Positions 17,575 through 26,900 of a stretch of 64,000 nt of DNA are shown in pieces. The first letter of the stretch is position 1, and each line of letters begins with the position of its first letter. The notes under the pieces are model-generated. The model was given only the letters and a program-made list of their open reading frames with translations, was not told the DNA's origin and did no database searches. The position numbers were made by a program, and so were the translations under genes. Source of the DNA: Mucilaginibacter empetricola (GTDB taxonomy: Bacteria; Bacteroidota; Bacteroidia; Sphingobacteriales; Sphingobacteriaceae); the NCBI RefSeq assembly GCF_024808665.1, contig NZ_JANUBZ010000003.1, forward strand, positions 248,001 to 312,000. Reading direction: 5' to 3'.

Positions 17575-18195
17575 TCAACTACATGTATTGCACACGCGCG
17601 TTACAAATTCTGCAAGGAATACAGCTCTTTCGGGTGATATAGGTTTACGGTCGCCTATTACCAGGGTATGCTCAACAATTTCAATTATAAAATCATCTTC
17701 CCGTACATCCATTACTGCATTTCTGAAGTTGCGGTCTATAGCGCGGGTAGCTTTTGTGCGATCATTTGTTAAAACATAAAAAGTATCGCTAAAAGGTTTG
17801 TCTTCCTCAAAATCCAGCTCAACGGGGTGTACCAACTCGATAAGTTTATCGGCTAATGTTTCGCGACGGATTAATACCCGGCCAAAATCATGTTTCAGAT
17901 AAGCCAATGCCCAGGTTTGATATTCCATACATCCGGCTACGCTTCCCTTTTCAAAATTCTTTGATTGCGTTTCCAGAAAGAACAGGTAGCTATCATTATG
18001 TTGATGTTTGATCGTAAATGAGTCTCGCAGATTAACATCGACATAATTATTAAATATCTCAAACTGCTCCAGATGAAAATCTATTGTTCCGGTAGTCTCA
18101 ATCGGATACTTTGCTTTAAGCGCTTTATAAGTATCGTGAAAGCGATCTATTTCTTCGGTACACAGTCCTAAAGTATCAAATGGGAAATTATTCAT
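17575..18195 (-). CDS. Unrecognised cytoplasmic protein, 206 residues
   Basis: No family recognised. The protein has no signal peptide or membrane segment, is acidic, and begins MNNFPFDTLGLCTEEIDRFHDTY. Notable features are HQHNDSYLFFLETQS near the first third, a conserved-looking VRVLIRRETLADKLIELVHPVELDFEE-type segment (positions about 105-130), and a C-terminal CNTCS with two cysteines. It sits 95 bp upstream of the Cys-rich peptide gene on the same strand, so co-transcription is possible. An immunity or processing role would be a guess. Confidence 0.65.
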   Translation of the reverse strand: MNNFPFDTLGLCTEEIDRFHDTYKALKAKYPIETTGTIDFHLEQFEIFNNYVDVNLRDSFTIKHQHNDSYLFFLETQSKNFEKGSVAGCMEYQTWALAYLKHDFGRVLIRRETLADKLIELVHPVELDFEEDKPFSDTFYVLTNDRTKATRAIDRNFRNAVMDVREDDFIIEIVEHTLVIGDRKPISPERAVFLAEFVTRVCNTCS

Positions 18196-18247
18196 AACCG
18201 ATAAAAATACTTAATTGCCGCCAATATGCAAATAGCGTGGATGCATA

Positions 18248-19228
18248 TCAATATGATTTCATGCCTCCGCAAGAGCAAGCACAATTAGGATCACTTGTGC
18301 CTAGCTTTTTCAGGAAATATTGATAAAAGGCAATCCGGTTATTCATGCTGTACATGTTTTCGCCTTTGCCACACTCTACCTGCCCGTTGATGATGTTAAT
18401 GGTCATCCCGAAGCCGGGCGTGCGCCCTGCGGCCTTATCTGTAGTGTTGGGAACCCATTTGCCAATCATTACGTCATGGGCCGAAGGTTTATGCGTTTGC
18501 GGGGTCATCCAAAAATAAATGGCGGTTTTAAAAGCCACAACCGGATCCGTTTCTACCAAGCCTGGGTTGTTCAACAGCACGGCTTTGTTTCCAAAAATAC
18601 AATCAGAAGCATAACCATAGTTGCCGTTGTAACTTAGCTGCATTGGTCCGCGGCCATAATACTTTTTGCCGGTGACTGCCGGGTAAACGTCGTTAGGGGC
18701 AATATAAGGTAAAGAAGTATTATTCTCGTGAATAAACATCAGCCCATCGTTGTATTTCCCATCTTCGCCATGACGGGTTTCATGGGCAATATTTGCAAAA
18801 AAGGCGGCCAGCTCTTTTTTGTTGGTCTGCAAATCTTTTTCAGAGCAGAAATTGCCATAGTCAATTACATATGAGCTATCTGGCTTTTTTTTCGCCCAGT
18901 CTTCGTTCCAGTCTTCATCCTGGCGTACAACAGTAGTTTTTCCGGTACCTTTATCTGTGCGGGTAAATTGATATACAGATACCGCCCGCCTAACAACTTT
19001 TACTTTTACCAGGCCCAGATCTTTTGCTGCTTTTATAAATGAGGCATAAGTATAAAACTTGTCTCGTAATGGGAAAAGATCATTAAAAACTTTTTCGGTT
19101 AAAAAAGCAGATATCTCTGTCTTTTGAGCGGGTGGTTTGTTACTGCTGCTGCTGCAATTTAAGCTTAACAGCAAAAAAAAGCTTAGCATAATAACATAGG
19201 TGCGGCTCTGTAATAGGTAGTTTTTCAT
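18248..19228 (-). CDS. GH19-type chitinase-like lipoprotein
   Basis: 326 residues with a lipoprotein signal: hydrophobic stretch ending SLNC, the acylated Cys being residue 25, followed by a Ser tract. The catalytic domain has the GH19 hallmarks AAFFANIAHETRHGEDGKYN, containing the catalytic Glu, and YYGRGPMQLSYNGNYG, plus a C-terminal GFGMTINIINGQVECG. The GH19 fold cleaves chitin or, in many bacteria and phages, peptidoglycan. Placement on the cell surface or periplasm by lipidation suggests glycan or wall scavenging. There is no visible chitin-binding module. The C-terminal CACSCGG is cysteine rich. Confidence 0.85.
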   Translation of the reverse strand: MKNYLLQSRTYVIMLSFFLLLSLNCSSSSNKPPAQKTEISAFLTEKVFNDLFPLRDKFYTYASFIKAAKDLGLVKVKVVRRAVSVYQFTRTDKGTGKTTVVRQDEDWNEDWAKKKPDSSYVIDYGNFCSEKDLQTNKKELAAFFANIAHETRHGEDGKYNDGLMFIHENNTSLPYIAPNDVYPAVTGKKYYGRGPMQLSYNGNYGYASDCIFGNKAVLLNNPGLVETDPVVAFKTAIYFWMTPQTHKPSAHDVMIGKWVPNTTDKAAGRTPGFGMTINIINGQVECGKGENMYSMNNRIAFYQYFLKKLGTSDPNCACSCGGMKSY

Positions 19229-19380
19229 TGATTTACTAAGTTAACATTCTCAACAAAAATAATAACATTAAAACAGGCTTACTGTTTATGATTAAAACTA
19301 GGTGAGCATAAATAATAAATCTGCTTTTAGTGGGTTAAATCTCAAACCAAAACAATAAATTCGGGATCGTTACAAATAAA

Positions 19381-19929
19381 ATGAAAATATATACCAAAAC
19401 AGGCGATAAGGGAGTTACATCATTAATTGGTGGCACGCGGGTAGTAAAATATCACATTCGCATTGAAAGTTATGGTACTGTTGATGAGTTAAACTCATAC
19501 ATGGGGTTAATTGCTGATCAGGATATTACACAACACGATAAAGACATACTAAAGCAGATACAAGACAGGTTATTTACTATAGGCTCGTCGTTAGCGGCTG
19601 ATCCCGAAAAGTCAAAAATGATTATTCCTGATCTTCATCTAACTGATATAGAGCTTCTTGAAAAAGAAATGGACGCAGCAAATGAAAAGCTGCCAGCCTT
19701 ACGTCATTTTATTTTGCCAGGAGGCAGTAATACCATTTCTTATTGCCATATTGCACGATGCATATGCCGGAGAGCCGAAAGAATAACTGTACAGCTTGCC
19801 GAAGAAAGTTTTGTTGATGAGAAGGTGACTATTTATTTAAACAGGCTAAGTGATTACCTGTTTACTTTGGCCAGAAAGGTTGCCCATGAACAGAATATAG
19901 CTGAAAACCAATGGATACCGCGTATTTGA
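19381..19929 (+). CDS. Cob(I)yrinic acid a,c-diamide / cob(I)alamin adenosyltransferase, PduO type
   Basis: Transfers the adenosyl group of ATP to cob(I)alamin to form coenzyme B12. The 182-residue protein has the N-terminal ATP-binding motif YTKTGDKGVTSLIGGTRV, the YGTVDELNSYMG block and the C-terminal IARCICRRAERITVQL. It is the single-domain PduO/MMAB class. No other cobalamin genes are near. Confidence 0.94.
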   Translation: MKIYTKTGDKGVTSLIGGTRVVKYHIRIESYGTVDELNSYMGLIADQDITQHDKDILKQIQDRLFTIGSSLAADPEKSKMIIPDLHLTDIELLEKEMDAANEKLPALRHFILPGGSNTISYCHIARCICRRAERITVQLAEESFVDEKVTIYLNRLSDYLFTLARKVAHEQNIAENQWIPRI

Positions 19930-19947
19930 AAGAAATCAAAAAAAATA

Positions 19948-19979
19948 TTGATAATCAAATTAAAAATATTATACTTTTG
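19948..19979 (+). promoter_or_regulatory. Sigma-A promoter of the DUF2795 gene
   Basis: TTG at 19948-19950, 21-nt spacer, TACTTTTG at 19972-19979, which is a good Bacteroidota -33/-7 pair. The gene's ATG is 40 nt downstream. Confidence 0.6.
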
Positions 19980-20019
19980 CGAAAAAGTATATTTACCGAG
20001 ATAAAATAAATAATAGAAT

Positions 20020-20241
20020 ATGTATTGGACACTTGAACTGGCATCACACCTAGAAGATGCACCCTGGCCAGCAACAAAAGATGAATTGATTGATTATGCC
20101 ATCCGCTCCGGAGCGCCTGTTGAAGTTATAGAAAACTTACAGGCATTGGAAGATGATGGTGAGCCATACGAGAACATTGAAGAAATATGGCCTGATTACC
20201 CTACAAAAGACGACTTCTTTTTTAACGAAGACGAATACTAA
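20020..20241 (+). CDS. DUF2795 family small protein
   Basis: 73 residues, strongly acidic, beginning MYWTLELASHLEDAPWPATKDELIDYAIRSG and ending in DDFFFNEDEY. The pattern of a Trp-rich start, an ATKDELIDYA helix and PxEVIENLQALED fits the small conserved Bacteroidota DUF2795 proteins, whose function is unknown. It has its own promoter and a strong terminator, which points to a monocistronic and probably well-expressed gene. Confidence 0.85.
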   Translation: MYWTLELASHLEDAPWPATKDELIDYAIRSGAPVEVIENLQALEDDGEPYENIEEIWPDYPTKDDFFFNEDEY

Positions 20242-20257
20242 AATTATAACAAATATT

Positions 20258-20286
20258 AAAAACCCTGTTTAAACAGGGTTTTTTTG
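20258..20286 (+). terminator. Intrinsic terminator of the DUF2795 gene
   Basis: Palindrome with 13-nt arms at 20258-20270 and 20271-20283 (AACCCTGTTT core) ending in a run of seven T. It begins 16 bp after the stop. Confidence 0.9.
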
Positions 20287-20355
20287 TTGGCACTCCTTTT
20301 TGGAATGGTTTTAGATATGATACCATAAATTATTATCAACTAAAACTTTACAAAA

Positions 20356-20505
20356 ATGAGAAGCTTACTTTATTTAATAGCCGTAATCCTTGTAATAGGA
20401 TGGATATTTGGAGCATTTGTTTACCCTGTTGGCGGCGGCCTGATTCACATCCTTTTGGTAATTGCCGTAATAGCTTTGCTTTTGGGCATCATCAGAAGGG
20501 CATAA
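20356..20505 (+). CDS. DUF5670 (lmo0937-family) small membrane protein
   Basis: A 49-residue ORF starting with ATG at 20356 and ending with TAA at 20503-20505. It consists of two hydrophobic segments separated by a short glycine-rich turn (FVYPVGGGLIHILLV) and ends GIIRRA. The start MRSLLYLIAVILVIGW and this layout match the lmo0937/DUF5670 family of tiny two-helix membrane proteins. Role unknown; relatives are often linked to envelope or stress functions. Confidence 0.8.
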   Translation: MRSLLYLIAVILVIGWIFGAFVYPVGGGLIHILLVIAVIALLLGIIRRA

Positions 20506-20526
20506 ATCCATTTAGTTCGTGGTAAT

Positions 20527-20569
20527 TGGTTCATAGGTGATGGTGTAAATTACCGTGAGCTATGAACCA
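20527..20569. repeat. Inverted repeat built of GGTTCATAG words
   Basis: TGGTTCATAG at 20527-20536 and its exact complement at 20560-20569, followed by a further partial copy ACTATGAAC overlapping the ispD stop. No T tract. It separates the DUF5670 gene from convergent ispD. Confidence 0.55.
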
Positions 20570-20573
20570 TATA

Positions 20574-21284
20574 CTATGAACTTTTTATTAGCAATTCTGC
20601 AATTGCTATATCTTCAGGAAAGGTTATTTTGATGTTACGGTAATCGCCGGTAACCAGATTGATTTTTTCACCAATTTCTTCCACAACGCTGGCGTCATCC
20701 GTGAATTTCGCATCATAAGGTAGCAGATATGCCTTTTTTATTTGGGTCGATTGGAATGTTTGCGGCGTTTGTACCAGGTAAATCTCATCGCGTATTAAAC
20801 ATACCGAAACACCATCTTTTAATTGCCTCACGGAATCGCGGCTTTTAACAGCGACTACGGCATTTCCAAATTCTGCCGCGTGATTATAGGAGTTATCAAT
20901 GATGTTTTTGCTGGTAAGAGGCCTTACAGCGTCATGCACTGCTATTAATGAGTTTTTGTCGTCAGGAATCAAATCTAATCCATTTTTAACCGAGTGAAAC
21001 CTGGTTTCACCGCCACTCACCAACTGATGCGGGATACTGAAACGGTAGTCGGCACAAACCTGCTTCCAGTAATCATGAAAGCCAGTTGGAAGCACAATTA
21101 TAACGTTGGGCTTTGTATCGGTATTATAAAAAGCCTCAATGGTACGCATCAACACAGGTTTGCCACTCAATAACAAAAATTGTTTGGGAATGGCAGATTG
21201 CATCCGGCTACCTGAACCACCGGCAACAATGATGACGTAATTAAATGGATGCTTGGAAGAGGGTGTGAGATTTGACAAGGGCAT
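20574..21284 (-). CDS. ispD: 2-C-methyl-D-erythritol 4-phosphate cytidylyltransferase
   Basis: Third step of the MEP isoprenoid pathway: MEP plus CTP. The 236-residue protein has the nucleotide-binding IIVAGGSGSRMQSAIPKQFL near residue 20, the VHDAVRPL motif, QTPQTF and TDDASVVE, all diagnostic for IspD. The first 14 residues (MPLSNLTPSSKHPF) precede the conserved first strand and may be a slight over-extension, but no better start is seen. Confidence 0.95.
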   Translation of the reverse strand: MPLSNLTPSSKHPFNYVIIVAGGSGSRMQSAIPKQFLLLSGKPVLMRTIEAFYNTDTKPNVIIVLPTGFHDYWKQVCADYRFSIPHQLVSGGETRFHSVKNGLDLIPDDKNSLIAVHDAVRPLTSKNIIDNSYNHAAEFGNAVVAVKSRDSVRQLKDGVSVCLIRDEIYLVQTPQTFQSTQIKKAYLLPYDAKFTDDASVVEEIGEKINLVTGDYRNIKITFPEDIAIAELLIKSS

Positions 21285-21322
21285 TTGATGAGCAATAAAA
21301 TTTTAGTACTATCAATTTAATA

Positions 21323-21356
21323 ATTTGAGATATGAGGTTAACCTCATATCTCAAAT
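21323..21356. repeat. 34-bp perfect palindrome between ispD and queA
   Basis: Bases 21323-21339 are the exact reverse complement of 21340-21356 (half-site ATTTGAGATATGAGGTT). There is no loop and no T run. It lies in the 91-bp gap between two co-directional genes. It might be a terminator for queA, an operator or a palindromic repeat. Confidence 0.65.
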
Positions 21357-21375
21357 ATAAAATCTCACTTATCAA

Positions 21376-22425
21376 TTAGATAATCAGCATGGCGTCGCCA
21401 TAGCTATAAAAGCGGTATTTTTCTTTTACTGCAACTTCATAAGCATGCATTACATGTTCATATCCACCAAATGCACATATCATCATCAATAAAGTTGATT
21501 CAGGTGTGTGGAAGTTAGTAATCATTGAGTTAGCAATGCTGAATTCATACGGAGGGAAGATAAACTTGCTTGTCCAATCGTTAGCAGATTTTAAAGTTTT
21601 ATTTGCAGATACAGCCGATTCAATTGTACGCATAGAAGTTGTACCAACTGCACAAATTCTCTTTTTACGTTCAATGGCTCTATTTACAATATTAGCTTGT
21701 TTTTCTTCAATTATAAATTGCTCCGAATCCATTTTGTGTTTGGTGAGATCTTCTACCTCAACCGGGCGAAAAGTTCCCAGACCAACGTGCAACGTAACCT
21801 CCGCAAATTCAACACCTTTTAGTTCAAGGCGTTTCATTAGCTCACGGCTGAAGTGTAAACCAGCGGTAGGAGCGGCAACGGCACCTTCGTGTTTTGCGAA
21901 AATGGTTTGATAACGGTCTTTATCTTCTGCAGTTGCTTTACGTTTAATGTATTTAGGCAGCGGTGTTTCGCCAAGTATCTCCACATTGCGACGGAATTCT
22001 TCGTCAGTACCATCAAACAAAAAGCGGATAGTACGACCACGTGACGTGGTATTGTCAACAACTTCGGCAATCAGCAAATCATCATCACCAAAATAAAGTT
22101 TGTTGCCAACACGAATTTTACGTGCAGGATCAACCAAAACGTCCCACAATCTTAATTCTTTGTTTAATTCTCTTAATAAAAAAACTTCAATTGTAGCGCC
22201 GGTTTTTTCTTTATTACCGTACATGCGCGCTGGGAATACTTTGGTGTTATTAAGGATCATCACATCCTGGTCATCAAAATAATCCAGTACGTCTTTAAAT
22301 ATTTTGTGCTCAATTTTACCCGAATCGCGGTGCAGCACCATTAATCGCGACTCGTCGCGTGTGTTGGCAGGTGTATGGGCAATAAGTGATTCGGGCAGGT
22401 TGAATTTAAATTGAGATAATTTCAT
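21376..22425 (-). CDS. queA: S-adenosylmethionine:tRNA ribosyltransferase-isomerase
   Basis: Penultimate step of queuosine synthesis: transfers and isomerises the ribosyl moiety of AdoMet onto 7-aminomethyl-7-deazaguanine in tRNA. 349 residues, full length. Motifs include [63 protein letters not shown] and the C-terminal [15 protein letters not shown] -7-like element lies 27 nt upstream of the ATG. Confidence 0.96.
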   Translation of the reverse strand: MKLSQFKFNLPESLIAHTPANTRDESRLMVLHRDSGKIEHKIFKDVLDYFDDQDVMILNNTKVFPARMYGNKEKTGATIEVFLLRELNKELRLWDVLVDPARKIRVGNKLYFGDDDLLIAEVVDNTTSRGRTIRFLFDGTDEEFRRNVEILGETPLPKYIKRKATAEDKDRYQTIFAKHEGAVAAPTAGLHFSRELMKRLELKGVEFAEVTLHVGLGTFRPVEVEDLTKHKMDSEQFIIEEKQANIVNRAIERKKRICAVGTTSMRTIESAVSANKTLKSANDWTSKFIFPPYEFSIANSMITNFHTPESTLLMMICAFGGYEHVMHAYEVAVKEKYRFYSYGDAMLII

Positions 22426-22452
22426 GCTTAATTATATGAATTTTCAAGGGCG

Positions 22453-22460
22453 CAAATGTA
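22453..22460 (-). promoter_or_regulatory. -7 element of the queA promoter
   Basis: Minus-strand TACATTTG fits TAnnTTTG. No -33 TTG is visible at the expected spacing. Confidence 0.4.
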
Positions 22461-22667
22461 AGGTTTTTTTTAGTATTTTCACCGATTTTTTTCTGCGCTG
22501 GGGCTTAATTGGTTATTTGGGTGTTTATTGTAACACTTGATTTTAAATATAGTTTTAAATAACAAAATAAATGTAACTTAAATGCCGCAACGTAGTCTAA
22601 AAATTATAATCTCCGTAACCTCAACCCGGATGTCGGCAGATGGTAATCTAAAAGAAATCATAATCAG

Positions 22668-23915
22668 ATGATATTTTTAAAACTTTTCAGAGAAAGCTTC
22701 TTATTTGCCTATGATTCCTTACGTCAAAATAAGCTGCGTACGTTTTTGTCATTGCTGGGCGTAACTATTGGTATATTTACCATTATATCGGTTTTTTCGG
22801 CCGTTGATACTTTACGTAATAATCTGCAGCAAAGTGTAAATAAACTGGGCAGTAATAGTATTTACATTCAGAAATGGCCATGGGGTGGAGGAGATGAGTA
22901 CCCCTGGTGGAAATACATGCAGCGCCCAGTGCCTAAACTGAAAGACTTTTATGAGCTGCAAAAACGCAGTCAAACGGCTTTTGCAATTTCCTATGAAATA
23001 AGTATTGATAACCGGATTGTCAAATACAAAAGTAATACCGTAGAAGGAGCGGAGATTGATGCCGCATCGCAAGATCATGATAAGACATGGAATTTTGATT
23101 TTGAAGATGGCAGGTATTTTACCGATCTGGAATCAAGGTCGGGCAGCCCGGTAACGGTAATTGGTTATGATATAGCTCAAAATTTATTTCCGGATGGGGG
23201 TGCCGTTGGCAAACAGCTAAAAATAATGGGCCGCTATGTTACTGTAATTGGTGTTTTTAAAAAGGAAGGAAATGATATTTTAGGAATATCTGACGATAAG
23301 GAGATTTTATTGCCACTTAATTTTGCCAAAAACGTAATCGATATACAAAACGAAAACTATGGCCCACAAATAGTGGTGCGTGGCAAAGAAGGGATAACTG
23401 ATGTCGACGTAGAAAGTGAGTTAAGAGGTTTAATGAGATCTATCCGCCGTTTAAGACCCGGAGAAGACGATAATTTTGCATTAAATAAAACCAGTATACT
23501 CTCCAACCAATTAGATGTTGTATTTGGTGTGTTACATACCGTTGGATTAATAATTGGTTTGTTCTCTATTTTGGTTGGAGGGTTTGGTATCGCCAACATT
23601 ATGTTCGTGTCGGTTAAAGAGCGTACCAATATCATCGGTATTCAAAAATCACTGGGGGCAAAAAGCTATTTTATTTTATTGCAGTTTTTAATTGAGGCGG
23701 TTATTTTATGCCTGATGGGTGGTATAATAGGCTTGGCAATGGTTTATGGTGCAACGGCGCTGGTTAAAGCAGCTGCCGATATACAAGTGGTATTAGATGT
23801 AAAGAATATTATTATCGGAATAGGTACTTCTATAACCATTGGCGTCATATCTGGGATCATTCCTGCCTACTTTGCGGCCAGCCTTGACCCGGTTGAAGCT
23901 ATACGGTCTAATTAA
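22668..23915 (+). CDS. MacB/FtsX-type ABC transporter permease
   Basis: 415 residues. An N-terminal transmembrane segment after LRQNKLRTFLSLLGVTIGIF is the MacB_PCD signature, followed by a periplasmic domain of about 220 residues, then three C-terminal transmembrane helices of the FtsX domain with VKERTNIIGIQKSLGAK and ending in PAYFAASLDPVEAIRSN. MacB-like permeases drive periplasm-facing mechanotransmission rather than classic import. No ATPase is adjacent; the one at 16508-17239 is a plausible partner. The stop is 7 bp from the convergent kinase gene. Confidence 0.92.
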   Translation: MIFLKLFRESFLFAYDSLRQNKLRTFLSLLGVTIGIFTIISVFSAVDTLRNNLQQSVNKLGSNSIYIQKWPWGGGDEYPWWKYMQRPVPKLKDFYELQKRSQTAFAISYEISIDNRIVKYKSNTVEGAEIDAASQDHDKTWNFDFEDGRYFTDLESRSGSPVTVIGYDIAQNLFPDGGAVGKQLKIMGRYVTVIGVFKKEGNDILGISDDKEILLPLNFAKNVIDIQNENYGPQIVVRGKEGITDVDVESELRGLMRSIRRLRPGEDDNFALNKTSILSNQLDVVFGVLHTVGLIIGLFSILVGGFGIANIMFVSVKERTNIIGIQKSLGAKSYFILLQFLIEAVILCLMGGIIGLAMVYGATALVKAAADIQVVLDVKNIIIGIGTSITIGVISGIIPAYFAASLDPVEAIRSN

Positions 23916-23922
23916 GATACAC

Positions 23923-26900
23923 TTAGTCTACCGGATTTTCGACCGAAACGGGTGGGTTATAATATTTGGCTATTTTTTCGAACAACACTGTTGGTAAAAA
24001 AGGTTTTGTCAAATAATCGCACATGCCGGCTGTAAAAGCTTTATTATAAGTTTCGGGCATGGCGTCGGCCGTTAAAGCAATAACAGGAATATTAGGATTG
24101 CTTTGTTTAATGATGATGGTTGCTTCAAAGCCATCCATTACCGGCATTTGCAGATCCATTAATATAAGATCGTAATTATTCTTCTCTGTCATTTCTATAG
24201 CCAGGATGCCGCTAACGGCCTCATCAACCTTAGCCTCCCACTTCTTTAAGAATTTTGATGCAATTAGCAAATTCATTTTGTTATCGTCAACAATTAACAC
24301 CCGCATGCCCGATAGGTTGGTATTTAAAAGGGACATGGAAGGCAATAACTGATTGACTTTTGTTTGCTCATGTAATGCAATAATAAACGATATTGTAAAT
24401 GTAAATTGTGTTCCCTGGCCTGGTTCACTTATAACCGCTATAGTGCTTTCATGTAGCTCTACAAGCCGTTTTGTTATGGCAAGCCCTAAACCGGTACCGC
24501 CATAATTAGTATCGGGCATTTGCGTTTCCTGTTCAAAAGGATCAAATATTATAGCGAGGTTTTCGGCAGCAATGCCAATGCCTGTGTCTGTTATTGTAAA
24601 TTTAATACTAACGTTATTGTCTATCAACACTTCTTTATCAAGCCTGATAGTTACCTTACCGCTGTGCGTAAACTTAATAGCGTTACTGATTAAATTATTT
24701 AACACCTGGCCCAGCCGAATCTGGTCGCCATTTAAATAGGCAGGGATAGTATTATCAATAACTAAGTCAATATGCAACCCTTTTTCAAACGCCTTTGGAT
24801 AAAAAGATTGTTTTATTTGCTGTACCAGCTGATAAATATTGAAAGGCATTTTATTAAGCTCCAATTTACCCGCTTCAATTTTATTGTAATCTAAAATGTC
24901 GTTTATAATGGCTAAAAGGTTTTCTCCAGAAAATTTGAGTGTATTCAGATATTCCAGCTGCTCAGGTTTAGGATCTTCCATTAATAATAAATTGGTGGTT
25001 CCTATAACAGCGTTCATTGGCGTCCTTATCTCATGGCTCATTGTAGACAGGAATTCTGATTTGAATTTTGATGATCGTTCTGCTTCTTCTTTTGCTGATA
25101 TCAACTCCCTGGTGGCTTTTTCGCGCTCGGTTATATCTTCGCCTATGCCCGTAACTTCTTTTATCCGGCCATTTTCGTCATAACTAACAGTGTTTTGCCA
25201 GTTGATGATGCGCTTTTCGCCATTATTACATATTACAGGATAAACAAATTGAGATTCGAATGAATTATTCCTGAACCAACTGGTGAACAGTATTTTAAAA
25301 TCCTCGGTAACGAAATCATTGAGCCAGTTTAAACCTAAAAGATCATTTTTTTCGTACCCCAGCAGGTTGGCCATATATTTATTGCAGAAATTAATATTGC
25401 CTTTACTGTCAATCGACATAGCCGGCATTTTTATAGTTTCCAGTATAAGTTTATATTTACTTTCCGTTCGCTGATAATCGATTTCGGCTTGTTTACGTTC
25501 AGTAATATCTTGCAAGGTTCCAATAATCTTACGAAGAGTCCCATCTTCCCGCCGCATTATTTTGCCTACAATAATGCTTAAATGCTTCACATTGCCGTTT
25601 GGTGTTACTATCCGGTATTCGTAGGAAGTATGGCTTACATTTGAGATGTTTTTTAAATGTCTCTTCAATACATTTCTGTCACCTGGATGGGTATACTCGA
25701 GCATCATTTTTACAAGGTCGGTTTCAACAATGATTTCTGTAGAGACCTCAAAAATGTTGTTTATTTCATCAGACCATTCCAGCTTGTTTAATATCACATC
25801 CCATTTCCAGTTGCCTATTTTTGCAATAAGTTGCGCCTCCAGCAGTTCGGCCTGACTTACCTTAATCGTCTTTTCAGATAGTTTAACATCGGTAATATCC
25901 TGTGTTATCCCATGAATTCTTTTAGGATTTCCTTCGGTATCATATTCAAGATTACCTTTTAGTAATTTGAAATATTTCAGGTTGCCTTTTTGGGTAATTA
26001 TTTTATGAACATGTTCGGATAGGTCGTGTGTGCGGATATTGGTAAGAAAGTTATAGGCGCCCTCCCTGTCAAACGGATGAACAAGGCTCATATGGAAATT
26101 GAACTTATCAACGCTTTCGTCAACAGTTTCAATTTCCAGAATATTGTACATGTTTTTTGACCAAAACGTTTCATTCGACTGAAAATCAAACCACCAGTTA
26201 GCAGTTTTGGCAATTGCCTGGGCTTCAAGTAGTAAGGCTTCACTCTCTTTTAAGGCATCGGCATATCTTTTCTGTTCAGAAATATCGGTCATTGAAGTTG
26301 ATATGCGCCCGGTATAATTCCCATTGCGATCAAAAACAGGTGACAGCTTTCCAATAAACCACCGGCCGGTACCAAATGGCGATAAAAACTCCAGTGATGT
26401 TGGTTGCCGGTGTTCTATTACATAATCTAGCGCGTTGTCAAACTTTATCGCTTCTTCAACACCTAAAAGTGCTTCTAGCCGTTTGCCTATAAACGTTTCA
26501 AAATCTACTACACCGCCGTCATCATGCCTGAACCATACATTTAAACAAATTTTATTTTCGTCAAATTCAAAAATTACATCGTTAAGCGAATTAATAAGTG
26601 CATTTAAATTTTTACGTTTTTCGCGCAGACTTTCATCATTTATTAACAACGACTTGTTAAGCTCAACAACGTTACTGATCGCATTATCAAACTTTACCTT
26701 ATAGGCCAGCATTACCAGGAACGAAACGTAGGCAATAATGGTAAAAACAATTATTAATACAACCAGAATTACCACTGAAATATAAAGTTTAGGTGCGGTA
26801 GTATATGCAATAATTGTGGCTATTATATTCAATGAGCATATGGCAATAAACTCCCATCGCCTGTTACAAAAAAGAGTTAACGCAATAAAAATGGTAATTG

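Noticed and set aside
20242..20573. Possible small RNA in the DUF2795-ispD gap
   Set aside because: The gap is explained by a terminator, the DUF5670 small ORF and an inverted repeat; no separate promoter-terminator pair is evident.
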